A stretch of DNA of 64,000 bases, from NCBI GenBank assembly GCA_022494885.1, contig JAGVSM010002703.1, positions 186,001-250,000 of the forward strand. Reading direction: 5' to 3'. Both the position numbers and the translations under genes were made by a program. This document shows, piece after piece, positions 1-10,559 of this stretch (the first letter of the stretch is position 1; each line of letters begins with the position of its first letter). The DNA is from Micrasema longulum. Lineage: Eukaryota > Arthropoda > Insecta > Trichoptera > Brachycentridae. The notes under the pieces were generated by a model, which ran no database searches, had not been told where the DNA came from, and saw only the letters and a program-made list of their open reading frames with translations.

Positions 1-44
1 TGGTAGTTTCTCTAAGGAACAAACATATGACACATAATATGAGC

Positions 45-335
45 AATATTTTGAGTTTGTCCAAATTTTTGTAGACAATTCAATTAGATGAATCTCACCC
101 GCATAAATAAAGGTATCAGCTCTTTAACTTTACTAACATCAACAGATGAAAGAATCGAAGTAATATAGATGTTCAAATATGGGCAGAATGGTGAATGTTA
201 CACAGTGTGTAAAGTGGCCACTTAAACCAGCCAATGACAGGTCATAAGCCCTGTAGATGCCTTGACTTCTATATTACCTTCTTTAAAATGTTCTTCATCT
301 CTGTTGTAATATGTCAACATAATATGAGCTTGGTT
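45..335 (-). repeat. Dispersed repeat family F1, copy 1
   Basis: Shares long stretches with copies near 12.3, 13.2, 39.5, 57.1 and 61.3 kb. Shared blocks are the reverse complements of 'GGGCTTATGACCTGTCATTG' and 'CACTTTACACACTGTGTAAC', plus a 'GTCCAAATTTTTGTAGACA' outer block. It lies in the FANCI intron downstream of exon 10. No coding potential is conserved between copies. Confidence 0.75.
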
Positions 336-584
336 TGAGTTCACTGGAAGAGCGGAGGCAGCGTTATCGATTGAAACATTTAAAATCTTAACTTAATAAA
401 ATTAACTTAATTAAAATCAATGTTCGCTATGAATAATAACCACCATCTGAGGTCATCCATTAAAATTAAACACTACCTGTTTCACATCCAACCACGCACA
501 GATAAATTTATAATACAAAAACGGTGCATTAGATGTACACGCATCAGCTTAATACCGGCTAGTCTATAAAATAATAATAATAAC

Positions 585-3500
585 CTGGAGAACTGTCCTT
601 TCCTGCATAGCATGATGGCGTTATCACGGTTGAAGGGGGCCAGCATATGGACAATACGCCTCGCGGCTCGAGCGTCTGCACCGCTCACTACGCAGGCTTC
701 CAGCACGTGCTGCAGCTCCAGTGCGCACTGACTCAGCGCTGGACCACATGTGCGTTGCAAAACTTCCAGTGTATCTGAGGTGAAGATATGTATATTAGTT
801 CATTTATTTTCGATAAATGACACACGATGAAATTCTATTGCATAAAATTATGTTTTTGAAAATGCGCATTTTTTCGTGTTCTTAAGAATAATCCCTTTAA
901 TACAAAAATATGTATATTATTTCAATTTGTTGCAACCGAGAGGGAAAACATTTTTGAGAAGGGAATGTGAAAGTCTAGGCATTTACAGGGCTTATGGCCT
1001 GTCATTGTCTGGTTTAAGTGGCCACTTCACACACTGTGTAACATTCACCATTCTGCTAATGTATGAACATTCACATTTCCTCAACTCTTCCATCTGTTGA
1101 CTTTTCTGAAGTAATTTTTTTTTACCTACTTCAGAAAAAAAAATAATATGAAAAAATCTTTAGGCCTTTAACTGTTTTTCCCCATAACTCCCACCGTTTA
1201 ATAATATTATAGTGTATAGTCAAGAGTAATACGAATAGGACATCCAAAACATAAAACACCAATAATTTGTTTACCCTGATTTAAATGCAGAACCTCAGAG
1301 TAATAATGCGAGAACCTATAGAGAAGCCCTATCACTATGTTTCATAGAACGCAAGCGATGTTGGTTTGTTGGTTAGCAACCAATTGGTGGCCATTTTGTT
1401 TTATTTGACAACATAAAGATAACGGTTCCATCGGATGCTTTTGTAGCTGTGCTTGGCTTTGTTTGTAAATAACTTGGATATTTACGTTATAATAAATAAA
1501 AATCGACTATGGTGAATTGCAGTATGTTTGGTTGCAGCAGTAGGAGCGTCAAAGGTGTTAAAGGAGTCAGTTTTCACAGGTAATTGATTTAGAATATTTT
1601 ACCATGATTTACATTGATTTTTGGCATTTATTGTCCCGACACGTGTATTATGTTGCTTAAAATCTTTCCTTATATCAGCATATTTACTTCAGATACTATT
1701 TTTTCTCAGTTTAGGAGATAAATTTGTGAATTAAAGTATGTTTACTGTTGATAATGACAGTTGATTACGAGCAATATGTCGGGGCCGCACTAAGCATCCA
1801 TATAAAGTTTGAGTTTTTATCGAGTAGAGGTCGATTCAAATTTTGCTTGAAAATAGCAATATTAACCTTAAAATCGCATCTAAAATGATGTGTCCAAATT
1901 TCAGGCCACTACGATTTACCAATTCGGAGATGTGGCGGACAAACAAACAAACTCAACACAGGACTTTGGTTCCATGGAGTTGGGATTTATGTCTCAATAA
2001 ATGTAACATAAGTATATTGTGAATAAAATGAATCACGTGTATTTTTAATTTTTTAAAAATTAATTGGATTAACCCTGCAATGATAAATACACAGGTACAT
2101 ATTAAAAAATATTTACAATGCAAATTAATATCCATTTGGCAATTCTCGACCTAAGTATGGCCCATTGTTTTGCTGCGAACTGTAGATAACTTAATACCCA
2201 ATAGTTATAGAATGGTTTTCCTACGTTTGGGCTTCTCTATAGTTGGCGCATTATTACTCTGAGTGCAAACACATTTACTTAAACTTACACAATATTTTTA
2301 AAATTATTTTAGGAAGCTTCACAAAAGCGTGAAAGCTAGTATTTTTAGGTCTAAATTCACTAATTTCATATTTATATTGATTTTAAAAAAATAAAAATAT
2401 TTCAATGTTTATTTTCACCCTACACTACCCAATGCTGATGATTTGCTACAGATAATACTGATAATTGGAGTATAAAAGTGATTTCAAACATTTTTATTAC
2501 TCGGTGACCAGTGTGTTATGTTGTATACATACTAGCCTTTAAAATTTATTTAAAAAATCGCCACCAGGGTAAAATTGCTTGATAAAATTTCAGTGTTCAA
2601 TTTCAGTGCTTGATAAAAACAAAAGGTCAGTGTTCGGAAAAAGTATAATTTGGCTTATGTTCAAAAGGAGATTTCTTTGCATTTTTAAAAAAGATTTGAA
2701 GTTATAATTGATTCCGCTACTTTCAATATGAGATAAAATTGTGTTAATAGAAAACATTATTTCTTGTTTTCCTTATGTTCTTGTATTTTTAAAATTGTAT
2801 GTCCGATGTAGCATATTGTCTACATGCGTAAAATGTTAAAATAAAATAGAAAAAAAAAACATTATTTTTCCCAGTATCCACATAAAAAAAACAGGAATTA
2901 TAAAAATTGGGCAGTGAAGGGTTAAATCAACCTAAGAAATATAATGAATTTCTATGCTTAGTGTTTAGTAATATTATCTATTTCCACATACCTGGCAGAC
3001 TAGCGATAGGTATGAGTTTGATGGCCTCCCTCAGGGCGCCGGGCAAAATCCGGGCAAGGATGAGCCTGGCGACACGAGATAAGCTGGCTGCCATGGCCGG
3101 AGTGGCAAAAGGGGGGGCGACAGACAACAAGGACAGCGAGAGTGACAACAGACCAGAACTCGTTATGAGGCAATGCTTACGACTGAAACATAATCATAGA
3201 TTTTCCCGACCGTTCAGACGCACATTGAGTTTTTCTGGGTAATTGTGTTATGCGTTATTCGCTCTCTTCTCTGACGCTGACAAGACTTGATATATCTCTC
3301 TTATTTTTTAAATAATGAAGTCGTATTTTGCTATAATACATTTAAATTATATGATTATTATTATAAATTATGGAACATAGATTGTTAAACAGTACATATA
3401 TAATAAAAATAATAAAACTTGTGTTTCAAAATATCTCGTCTTGTGCTTGATATAACATGATGTTACAGCACCATTTACAAAGGGGATTTTTTAGCACAGA

Positions 3501-6500
3501 CTTTTAAGTCATTGTAGAGTTTATTCTATTTTTGACTGTCCTGCATTTGTCCTTACTTTTTTATGGCAGTGTTGTTGTTGTCTGGTTTATAATATTTGTG
3601 TATGTCAGCATTTTTGGCTACTGTTATGTCGCCCAAGTAAATAGGAAGAAACAGCATTTTTTCTTCATTTTGTGCGTGTCTGCATAATTAAAATACAGTT
3701 ATACATGCTTTATTTTAAGATAGTTACTGAACAAATATGAATACCTGCTTTCAACAAGTGTTTTAAAAAGATTCTCTGCATCCACAGGTCCGGGGAGAAT
3801 ATCTGAGCACCAAGTAAAGTCCCGTCTCTTCGATTGCTCGAGACAGTTGAACATGAGGCTTGATTTAATGATCTAAAATTATTCAGAAGTACTTTTTAAA
3901 GAGATTTCACTGATATTTTTTACAGTTGTCAAGTAGAAATACACCTGAGAATCACATTTGTTACAACAAATTTTATTTATAAATAAATTTTTTCAACAAT
4001 TATTTTAATAACAATATATTATTAGAGACGAAACAGACTCTCAGATGTCAGGTAATGAATTTTTGGTAAAGAGTTTTTGTTTATAAATCAACTGTGAGTT
4101 ATGGAATTACAAAAGGTCAAAATAAATATTATGTAATAAAACACCTGAATGCAAATCTCCTTCTGTTGTTCGCTAGCCAATAGAAGTTGAATGAGAGAAG
4201 GAGATGAAAGTAAAGTAGCCGGTCTTCTAGCCGTTAACTTTAGCATGTTGAGAAGATGTTTATGAATGTATGCATCGCAGCCTGCGAACAGCACGCAAGT
4301 GGCATGTGCACGGCGTGTCTCGTCTCCCGCTGGCTCTAGAAACAAATGAAACTATTTTTGAAACATGTTGCAACAAAAAAATATAAATACAGGAAAAATC
4401 ATATGTAGATGTTATCATAATTATTTTTGTTATAGGCAGGCAGTTTTTGCTGGCGCATCTATATCTAGTGTATTTTGTGCGTTCTTCTTCCTTCAAAAAA
4501 GCATCAAAACAGTTTTTAAACTGGTCGACTGAGATGGAATGGATAAGTAGGCTTGGCAATTTATTCCAGTCTGAAACCACCCTGCTGGAAAGAAAGCTTT
4601 TCTTGGGACTATTTATTTACTTGGGAAATATTGGCGTAAAAGGTGGTTCTACAGTGCAATATTTCATTGTTTCTGGATTGGCACCTCCATAACACAAACT
4701 GCTAAAAAAAAATATCCACAACATATCCCTAAATTCGATAATAAATACGGGAAAAGAACACTAGAGTACAATATACCAAAAATGTATAATATGCTCCCAT
4801 TAAATATAAAAAATCAAAAAAACTTATCTGGCTCAAGAGAAAGAAGCCTGCTGAGAATCTGGTTTTTAGAACGTGGTTTTTTATATTGAATTTTTTTTGT
4901 ATTTTTCTTTTTTATTTGGACAATTTTTTATTTTTGATGTGCATATTTTTATTTTTTTCCATAGTAATAAGAGTTTGTATATGTTTATAGAATTTAAGAG
5001 ATAAGATTATGTATATTTATTAGAACTCAACTATAAGCACCTGCTGACGAACTGCATTTTATGCAGTTCAGTGGAACTTGATAATTTATATATTAATTTT
5101 TGTATGCTTTTGATAAATAAATAAAAAAAAATGAGACATAAAAAGTTATTTTTACCAATCATATCCAAGTCTACAATGGGGCTTTCCGATTCTTGGTTTT
5201 CATCTTTCTGAAGCAACTCTGGATATAAACGAGTAGAGAAGTAGTCACTTATTCGGATATAAACTATTGGCGAATTGTGCTCTTTACATAATCTAAAACA
5301 GCCAACATAAAACATCTAAATTATTTAAATAGCATTGCTTATTTTAATGCATAACATTTTTTTTGCAATAACGCTATGAACACACAGCTAACAAGAAAAT
5401 TCTGTTTGAGGATTTTATATTTCTAGTTCTATTCTCAAATTAATATACTATTATAACTTCCCATTGCAATCGGGGCCCTATTGAAACTGGTACTGATCTA
5501 AAAAAAATGTCACAACCAACATATGATAGATTTATTTTATTTTTAATCTAAGCAAACATTGGGGTGCATCTTATGGTCCGACGGGTCCTATTGTCTAAAA
5601 CCTTTTTTTTTTTCTAAAATGTAATATATAATTTTCGGGGTACGTCTTATGGTCCGGTGCGGCTTATCGTCCGCAAAATACGGTAATTTGGAAATATTCT
5701 GATATACCAGGTTTGATATCTGTTATATGTATGCATATTTAGTCGATTGAAATTGAGAAATACCTACCTCAGAAGTTGATGCAACAATGAAGGCAGAGAA
5801 TCTGGACTAAGTTTATCCAAATCGTGGCACAGTTTGTTGATTATTTGGAGGTGGTCTTCTTTGGGCAGTTTTATCTCTCTGAAAGAGAAGAAATACTATA
5901 ACTATTTGCACATGTTTTAAATATTTATTAAAGATAAAATTTCTTCAGAGTGTGATTAAGACTACCAATGAGGAAGTTCAGTGTTTTTTTTATTTGTTAA
6001 CGTCTGTTAAAGTAAACCAAAAAAAAAAAACGTATGATATTATCAGCGCTATGATTTTTTAAAGTGGTGTATTTCTGAAATAACTCCGTGTGTGACGTCT
6101 CAAGTTTTCTTCCGCTTCTTCTACGTCAGTTCTGCTGATTGGTCCGTTGACTTACAGTAAACAGGATATTTTCCACAACGCTCTCATCATTGGTTAATTC
6201 ATATGAACTAGTGTCGTCGTTCAAATTAGTTTGTTTTTATAACATTTTTTTTGTACATTTTGAAGAAACTTTGCCATATAATTTAATGCTCTAATTTTTA
6301 CCGTGCATGAGAAAACATTCTTTGGATCCAATTCCCCATAGGCCTGAAGTTCCTCGTTGGTTGGGAGTTTTTGCTTTTAGCAAAAAGCATGTTGATATAT
6401 TTTTCATATTTGTATAGGAACAATTTCATAAATATTAATTTATAAAGTTTAGTAATTTTTCAATCATTAAGAATAAAAAGTAACTATTCTTGGTAGAAGT

Positions 6501-9500
6501 TCATCAATATTTTAATAGAATTAAATTAACACGGTGATACTTTCATTTAATATTTGTATTCTTTTGAGTTTTAGCTTACTAATTTTTCAGGTTATAAACA
6601 TTTTTTATCCTTTCAGAGCCTGAAGGAAAAAAAATTCGCAAGTTTCTGAGGGAGATGCCAGGAAATTTTGCAATGCTTTTGTTCTATGCAATAGAGTGAA
6701 ATGCCGTCTTTACAGTTGTGGTGGTGAATTATTATTCTGAAGTATTATGTATACTCAATATTACCACATCAATTAATCAAACATAAGTATACAAATTCGT
6801 AATAGTAAGAGGATATGCGAGGGCGAAGCGGTTTGATGAATAGGTCTTTGAATATAGTTTTTCTGTCCCTCTCTCACATATGCCTAGGCACTTTTAAGGG
6901 TTTTTAGATGGTCCTAGCTCCTATAAAATACAATGTTAAAAAAACAATGATCTAAGACTTAAAAATAAATTAAATTTACCTGAACATAGTGGCGAGTTGT
7001 GTGAGGATGGTTGGCTGCCAAGGAACGAGGCACAGAGCTCCAATACACCGAGTAGCAAGTTCAGGACCCTTCACATCACTTCCATGAAGAGATATATTCC
7101 CCCAGTGTTCAGACAAATGTCTCAGACATTCCGGTAAAATATCCTTCCAACTGTTGAAAAGTTCAATTTTCAACAATCTTGGAAACATTTTTCAAGTACA
7201 TATCTTCAAGGAGTAATATAATATATGTGAGATGTTAAGGCTGTAGTCGGGAAAAACGAACGCAAAATTAAGATATCCTACGATTTAGCCATATTAAAAC
7301 AAATGTTTTTTTAAATCGGGCAATAATAAAAAAACATAAATTAGATATAAACAATATGTTTTACAGGTATTTCTGTTAAAAAATGTACTTAAAAGTTTTA
7401 TGTAACTAAAATATAATTACTTTTAGAACAGTAGATTACCCCATTTCAAATTTAGACTAAACTTAGGTATCTGGGATCTCAATAAAGACTATGTATTGAA
7501 CAAAAATTTGTTTTAATAATTTGAAGATAATACATTTAACATAAAAGTGGCCGCAGCCAAATTTTAATTTTTGTTTTTAAAAAATATACAAGCATTTTAA
7601 ATCATACACATTTTTGTGACATTTTCTTTTATTTCTACTTAAAATTATGCCTTCGGTAATATTTAAAAAAAATATTGAAGATAATTCTGGTTGTAATATT
7701 TAATTTAAAACAATTGACTTTTTCGTGACCTTCAGACCAGCCTTTTCGAAAGCAATTAGGGCTGTATTGAAGGTCAGTCAATAAAATATTGTATTAAATT
7801 GAATATTACAATTAGAATTATCTTCTTTTTAAAAAAAAAGAGAATACAATTCTATAAAAAAGCCTTCAACTAAAGTATTTCAATATATATATTTTTTTAA
7901 GTATCACCGAAGGCATAATTTTAAGTATAAATAAAGGAAAATATCACAAAAATGTATATGATTTAAAATGCTTGTATTTTTTTTCAAAAAATTAAAAATT
8001 AAAATTTGGCCACGGCCACTTTTATGTTAAATGTATTATCGTCAAATTATTACAAAAAATTTTTGTTCAATACTTAGTCTTTATTGAGATAGCCTCAGAG
8101 ATAGCCCTTCCAAGCCGAGAATCTTTAAACTATCGGTATTAGTTAGGGGCGCATGCTCTAACATCCTCAGGTTTAACCAGTGGTCCCCCGAGGATGCGGC
8201 TTCTTTTGCGATATAAAGTATCACATTCACATATAATGTGTATAGGTGTTTCATCATCTGCACTGCAGAACCTACATTGAGAAATTTCAGAAAGATCCAT
8301 TCTAGCAAGGTAGGTAAGGTATATAAATATAATCTAGTGGTATGTTTTTTTTTAAATGGTAAATAAAAGTAAAACTATAACAAAAATTGTGATCAAAAAC
8401 ATACTATTATGTTATAACTTAATTTAAAATACTAATAAAAATTGTAATCAAATTAAAAATGATAATTTACACAATATATAAAATTTGAAAATATTAATAC
8501 TTGTATAGTTATCAGTTTGCAGAAATAAAGTGCTTACATTCTTATATTTTCAATAGCATATATAACTTTTTGAGATAATTTTATGTTTTTATGAGTTTGT
8601 CTCCTACAGAAATTGCTAAGAAGTTTAGCCAAAATAAACTTTACAAAAAAAACAACATATCTGTTACAGGAATAGCTGGTATTACACATTTTACAATTTG
8701 TAATATTTCCTATTATGAATGAAGAATAAGTAAATATTGTTTTTATGCACAACACAACATCTTACCTCGTATGAGGATCATTATTTTGTCGTAAGGATTC
8801 TACGCAATCATCAGCAATAGAAGCGAGTCCATCTCCTGGCAGTTTGGGTATTTCAAGAAGAATGACTGTGGACAGCATCTGCACAGCGACTCCCGGAATA
8901 TCAGGTGATCGAAGACTCTTTAAGAGTGCCCTGATAGTCTAAGCGGCAAAATAAATATGGAAAATAGAATAAGGTTAAATGTAAAGAGAACAATACAGTT
9001 TGTATAAACTTCAAAGGCAAGTCAATGATCAATTTTTTAACAAGTGGGTTTTAAGTTTTTTCGGAAACATCACTTCACTTTCATTCATTAATAAAAAAAT
9101 GCAAATAATAAATATTTTTATTTTTTAAAATACACAGTACTGTATTTTTGATCAGCAAAATAATGTTCTATTATTTTTTTATTAATTTAAAAGAACACAC
9201 GGCAGAAATGTATATTTTTCCCGGGAACTGAATATAAAGAATTCATAATTAGTAAACACAAAAAATAATTATTTAAGAAGCTCTCCTCTTGTAGATTTTA
9301 AAAAAAACTTATTAATAAATTAGAATATATAATTTTTTTAATGATTTTTGTTCGAAATTTACAAAATGAAATTCACTATTACCTTTGTTTTGAATGCTAT
9401 TTTTTGTGGGGAGTTTGACATCGCAATAAATAGAGTGTCCAAAACATCCGGACCAGCGGTAGTAATGAGTTTTGTTGTCACCAACTCTTCAATCTGTATA

Positions 9501-9963
9501 AAAATAACAAAAATAAATATAAATGTAATCAACTCAGTATTAAGAGACAAATAACAATTGTGTAATAAAAGATAATTTAAAATTGTTTGTAAAGCACCAT
9601 TGAAGAAAATAATCATAGGCAGGGGGCATGCAAAGTCTTTATATTATAGAGAAAAGGGTGTATTATTTACTCTAAAGATTCTGTAAGTCAGAAGATATTG
9701 TTAGATGTCATCTATCGCTGTGCAAGTACCCACGAAGTTATAATCTCCAAACTAGGCACCATAATATGCTAAGCATACCCAGTAATATGTCTGAATTTGT
9801 ATAAATTTCTTAAAATTAAGCAACTATAAAAAATACTTTGTTTCGAACGTACCTTTTCCCAATCTAATTGGTCAACAAATGCCACAAGATCCTTTTTGTT
9901 TTTCTTATCTCGGCCTAATAACTTGATCTTGTCAACGATTTTATCCATTTCTTTAACTTTCAT
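585..9963 (-). CDS. FANCI: FANCI, Fanconi anaemia group I protein, N-terminal ~504 residues (gene runs off the left edge)
   Basis: Ten exons on the minus strand: 9853-9963, 9383-9493, 8766-8938, 6980-7150, 5768-5878, 5156-5292, 4145-4335, 3745-3872, 2992-3182 and 585-774. Every intron is GT-AG and all exon phases agree (total 1514 nt). The start is the ATG at 9963; a second in-frame Met follows at codon 6 (MDKIVDKIK), the position where vertebrate FANCI begins. From memory of the human protein, several blocks align in order: TILTQLATMFR with the human IQLTSMFK block, SPSLIQLLLASEQQ with SPFSIALLLSV, and NRDNAIMLCRKGQFSR with MRDCLILVLRKAMFAN. The protein is an alpha-helical solenoid that pairs with FANCD2 in the nucleus as the ID2 clamp on DNA at interstrand crosslinks. 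The window ends just before the region where the monoubiquitinated lysine (human K523) is expected. No frameshift or premature stop was seen. Introns are 0.4-2.2 kb and rich in transposons. Confidence 0.93.
905..1110 (+). repeat. Dispersed repeat family F1, copy 2
   Basis: Carries the F1 core (aggcatttacagggcttatg ... tggccacttcacacactgtg) followed by 'TCCATCTGTTGACTTTTCTG'. A 74-residue frame spans it but is not shared by other copies. It lies in the FANCI intron between exons 10 and 9. Confidence 0.75.
1509..1579 (+). pseudogene. THAP-domain first exon, remnant of a P-like transposase
   Basis: The ATG opens MVNCSMFGCSSRSVKGVK and ends SFHR at an AG|GTAATT donor. THAP zinc fingers begin with Met, a few residues, Cys-x4-Cys and then a basic stretch leading to an F-H-R-F-P motif, where many THAP genes are spliced. 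The two leading zinc cysteines and the FHR are present. No downstream exon carrying the W, AVPTIF or C-x-H half of the domain was found inside the element, so it cannot make a full finger. Confidence 0.6.
1940..2030 (+). repeat. LINE 3'-tail copy (family T1)
   Basis: The block 'CTCAACACAGGACTTT' ... 'CCATGGAGTTGGGA' ... 'TATGTCTCAATAAATG' recurs at about 12,615 (+), 46,885 (+) and 49,200 (-). At 46.6 and 49.4 kb it follows a reverse-transcriptase C-terminal frame, so it is the 3' UTR of a non-LTR element, here 5'-truncated inside the P-like transposon. Confidence 0.6.
4695..5133 (+). mobile_element. LINE 3' end: reverse-transcriptase C-terminal tail plus 3' UTR
   Basis: The plus strand reads KRTLEYNIPKMYNMLPLNIK followed by a basic stretch and W-F-L-E-R-G-F-L-Y, the usual end of Jockey/CR1-type non-LTR polyproteins. 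An AT-rich UTR ends in a TAAATAAATAAA tail near 5,113-5,133. It is severely 5'-truncated and lies in the FANCI intron between exons 7 and 6, opposite to the gene. Confidence 0.6.
5960..6240 (+). repeat. Dispersed repeat family F5, copy 1
   Basis: Shares the order 'GAGGAAGTTCAGT', 'GCGCTATGATTTT', 'TGACGTCTC', 'CATTGGTTAATTCATATGAA' with copies at 28.9-29.07 kb and 47.33-47.64 kb. Unclassified non-coding repeat in the FANCI intron between exons 5 and 4. Confidence 0.6.
7470..8095. mobile_element. Fold-back palindromic element, ~620 bp
   Basis: The left arm begins ATCTCAATAAAGACTATGTA and the right arm ends with its near-exact reverse complement (TAGTCTTTATTGAGAT). The arms can be followed inward through matching GTGGCCGCAGCC / GGCCACGGCCAC, TTATGCCTTCGGT / ACCGAAGGCATAA and TGACCTTCA / TGAAGGTCA blocks. 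Each arm is roughly 270-300 bp with almost no spacer. It sits in the FANCI intron between exons 4 and 3, inside or beside a LINE tail. Confidence 0.75.
8096..8350 (-). mobile_element. LINE RNase H-region tail (R1/Jockey-like), copy 1
   Basis: The minus-strand pieces match the element at 30.7-31.1 kb: the region around 'CAGTGCAGATGATGAAACACC' (C-R-F-C-S-A-D-D-E-T-P-I-H), then a decayed E-C-D motif and the shared 'CGCATCCTCGGGGGACCACTGG'. The pattern A-R-T-G-H ... C-R-F-C ... C-E-C-D is typical of the end of LINE polyproteins with an RNase H domain. Stops and frameshifts break it. Confidence 0.55.
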
Positions 9964-10340
9964 CGTATGTATTGGTTGTTATTATATTAAAACGCCTAAT
10001 ATATTGCCTAAAACTAGAAAATAAAATACACGTAAAAGTTGTATAAACGGCAGACAGGACAAGAAAAAACAAAAACACAAGTACGCAATCACAATTTGAA
10101 AAGGCGGGTAAAGGAAACACAGTGACACACAGACAGGCGGTTTTCAGCCAATACAAGACTTTCTAGGCATTCTCCTGATGCTAGAACTTACTACTACTAG
10201 AATATCACTACTGTTTGTGGCGCTACTGTCGGCGGTGTGCGCCTAGACGAACCGTCGCGCCGTGTCGGCCGGCGTTCGTCTAGACGAACGGCCATTTTAC
10301 TCTGCTCGAACTCGCTGTCAGCTGTCAGCTCGTTTGTAAA
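9964..10340 (-). promoter_or_regulatory. Likely FANCI 5' UTR and CpG-rich promoter
   Basis: The DNA directly upstream of the FANCI start changes from AT-rich to CpG-rich at about 10,210-10,330, with many CG dinucleotides and no obvious TATA box. This looks like a broad housekeeping promoter. It contains a perfect 18-bp palindrome at 10273-10290. A THAP-like start codon lies 96 bp beyond on the opposite strand, so the promoter may be bidirectional. This is inferred from composition and position only. Confidence 0.5.
10273..10290. repeat. Perfect 18-bp palindrome in the FANCI promoter region
   Basis: CGTTCGTCTAGACGAACG reads the same on both strands. A second half-site (CTAGACGAAC) occurs about 40 bp earlier, near 10,242. 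It could be a dimeric transcription-factor site or a remnant of a small inverted-repeat element. Confidence 0.6.
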
Positions 10341-10435
10341 CTTTGTAAGATTTTCGAACAGTATATATTATTATCTGTTTTAAGTTGTCAAGAGTTTATT
10401 CGTTTTCTATTTCAAATTGCACTTTTTTCTTCAAA

Positions 10436-10516
10436 ATGCCGAATTGCTGTGTACCTAATTGTAATTCTAGGAAAAAACTTTATGTGTGCGTTATAAAAAC
10501 GTTATGTGGGCGTTAA
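10436..10516 (+). pseudogene. THAP-like start (26 codons), probably a decayed THAP exon
   Basis: The ATG opens MPNCCVPNCNSRKKL, the C-x4-C plus basic run that begins THAP zinc fingers, then reaches a stop after 26 codons without the F-H-R-F-P motif. It is divergent from FANCI across the CpG-rich promoter. It may be a relic of a second P-like element, or exon 1 of a real THAP gene with a splice site I cannot place. No similar TIRs were seen around it. Confidence 0.35.
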
Positions 10517-10559
10517 GCACTTCAACACATTCAACTTTAGCCAATACAATGACATCCAA

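Larger units (their letters stand above)
1294..2263 (+). mobile_element. P-element-like (THAP) non-autonomous DNA transposon, ~970 bp
   Basis: Terminal inverted repeats of about 35 bp: both ends carry CTCAGAGTAATAATGCG, then a short variable piece, then TATAGAGAAGCCC. The flanks look like a worn 8-bp target duplication (TGCAGAAC left, TGCAAACA right, equal if one base was lost). Inside, at 1509, is a THAP-type first exon with a splice donor. P-element transposases begin with a THAP DNA-binding domain and make 8-bp duplications, so P-like is the best fit. The rest of the transposase is missing and a LINE 3' tail sits inside at about 1940-2030. The whole element lies in a FANCI intron, opposite to the gene. 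Confidence 0.65.

Noticed and set aside
876..1100. 74-codon ORF as a gene
   Set aside because: It is the F1 repeat; related copies at 11.9 and 43.4 kb carry stops or shifts in this frame.
2149..2181. ATG reading MAHCFAANCR then a stop as a third THAP start
   Set aside because: Only ten codons, and the C-x4-C spacing alone is weak evidence; mentioned under the THAP findings only.
2907..3242. Plus-strand 111-codon ORF
   Set aside because: It is antisense to FANCI exon 9 (2992-3182), whose minus-strand frame joins both neighbours in phase.
4260..4580. Minus-strand 106-codon ORF
   Set aside because: It overlaps FANCI exon 7 in the wrong frame; the in-frame reading is the one that matches FANCI.
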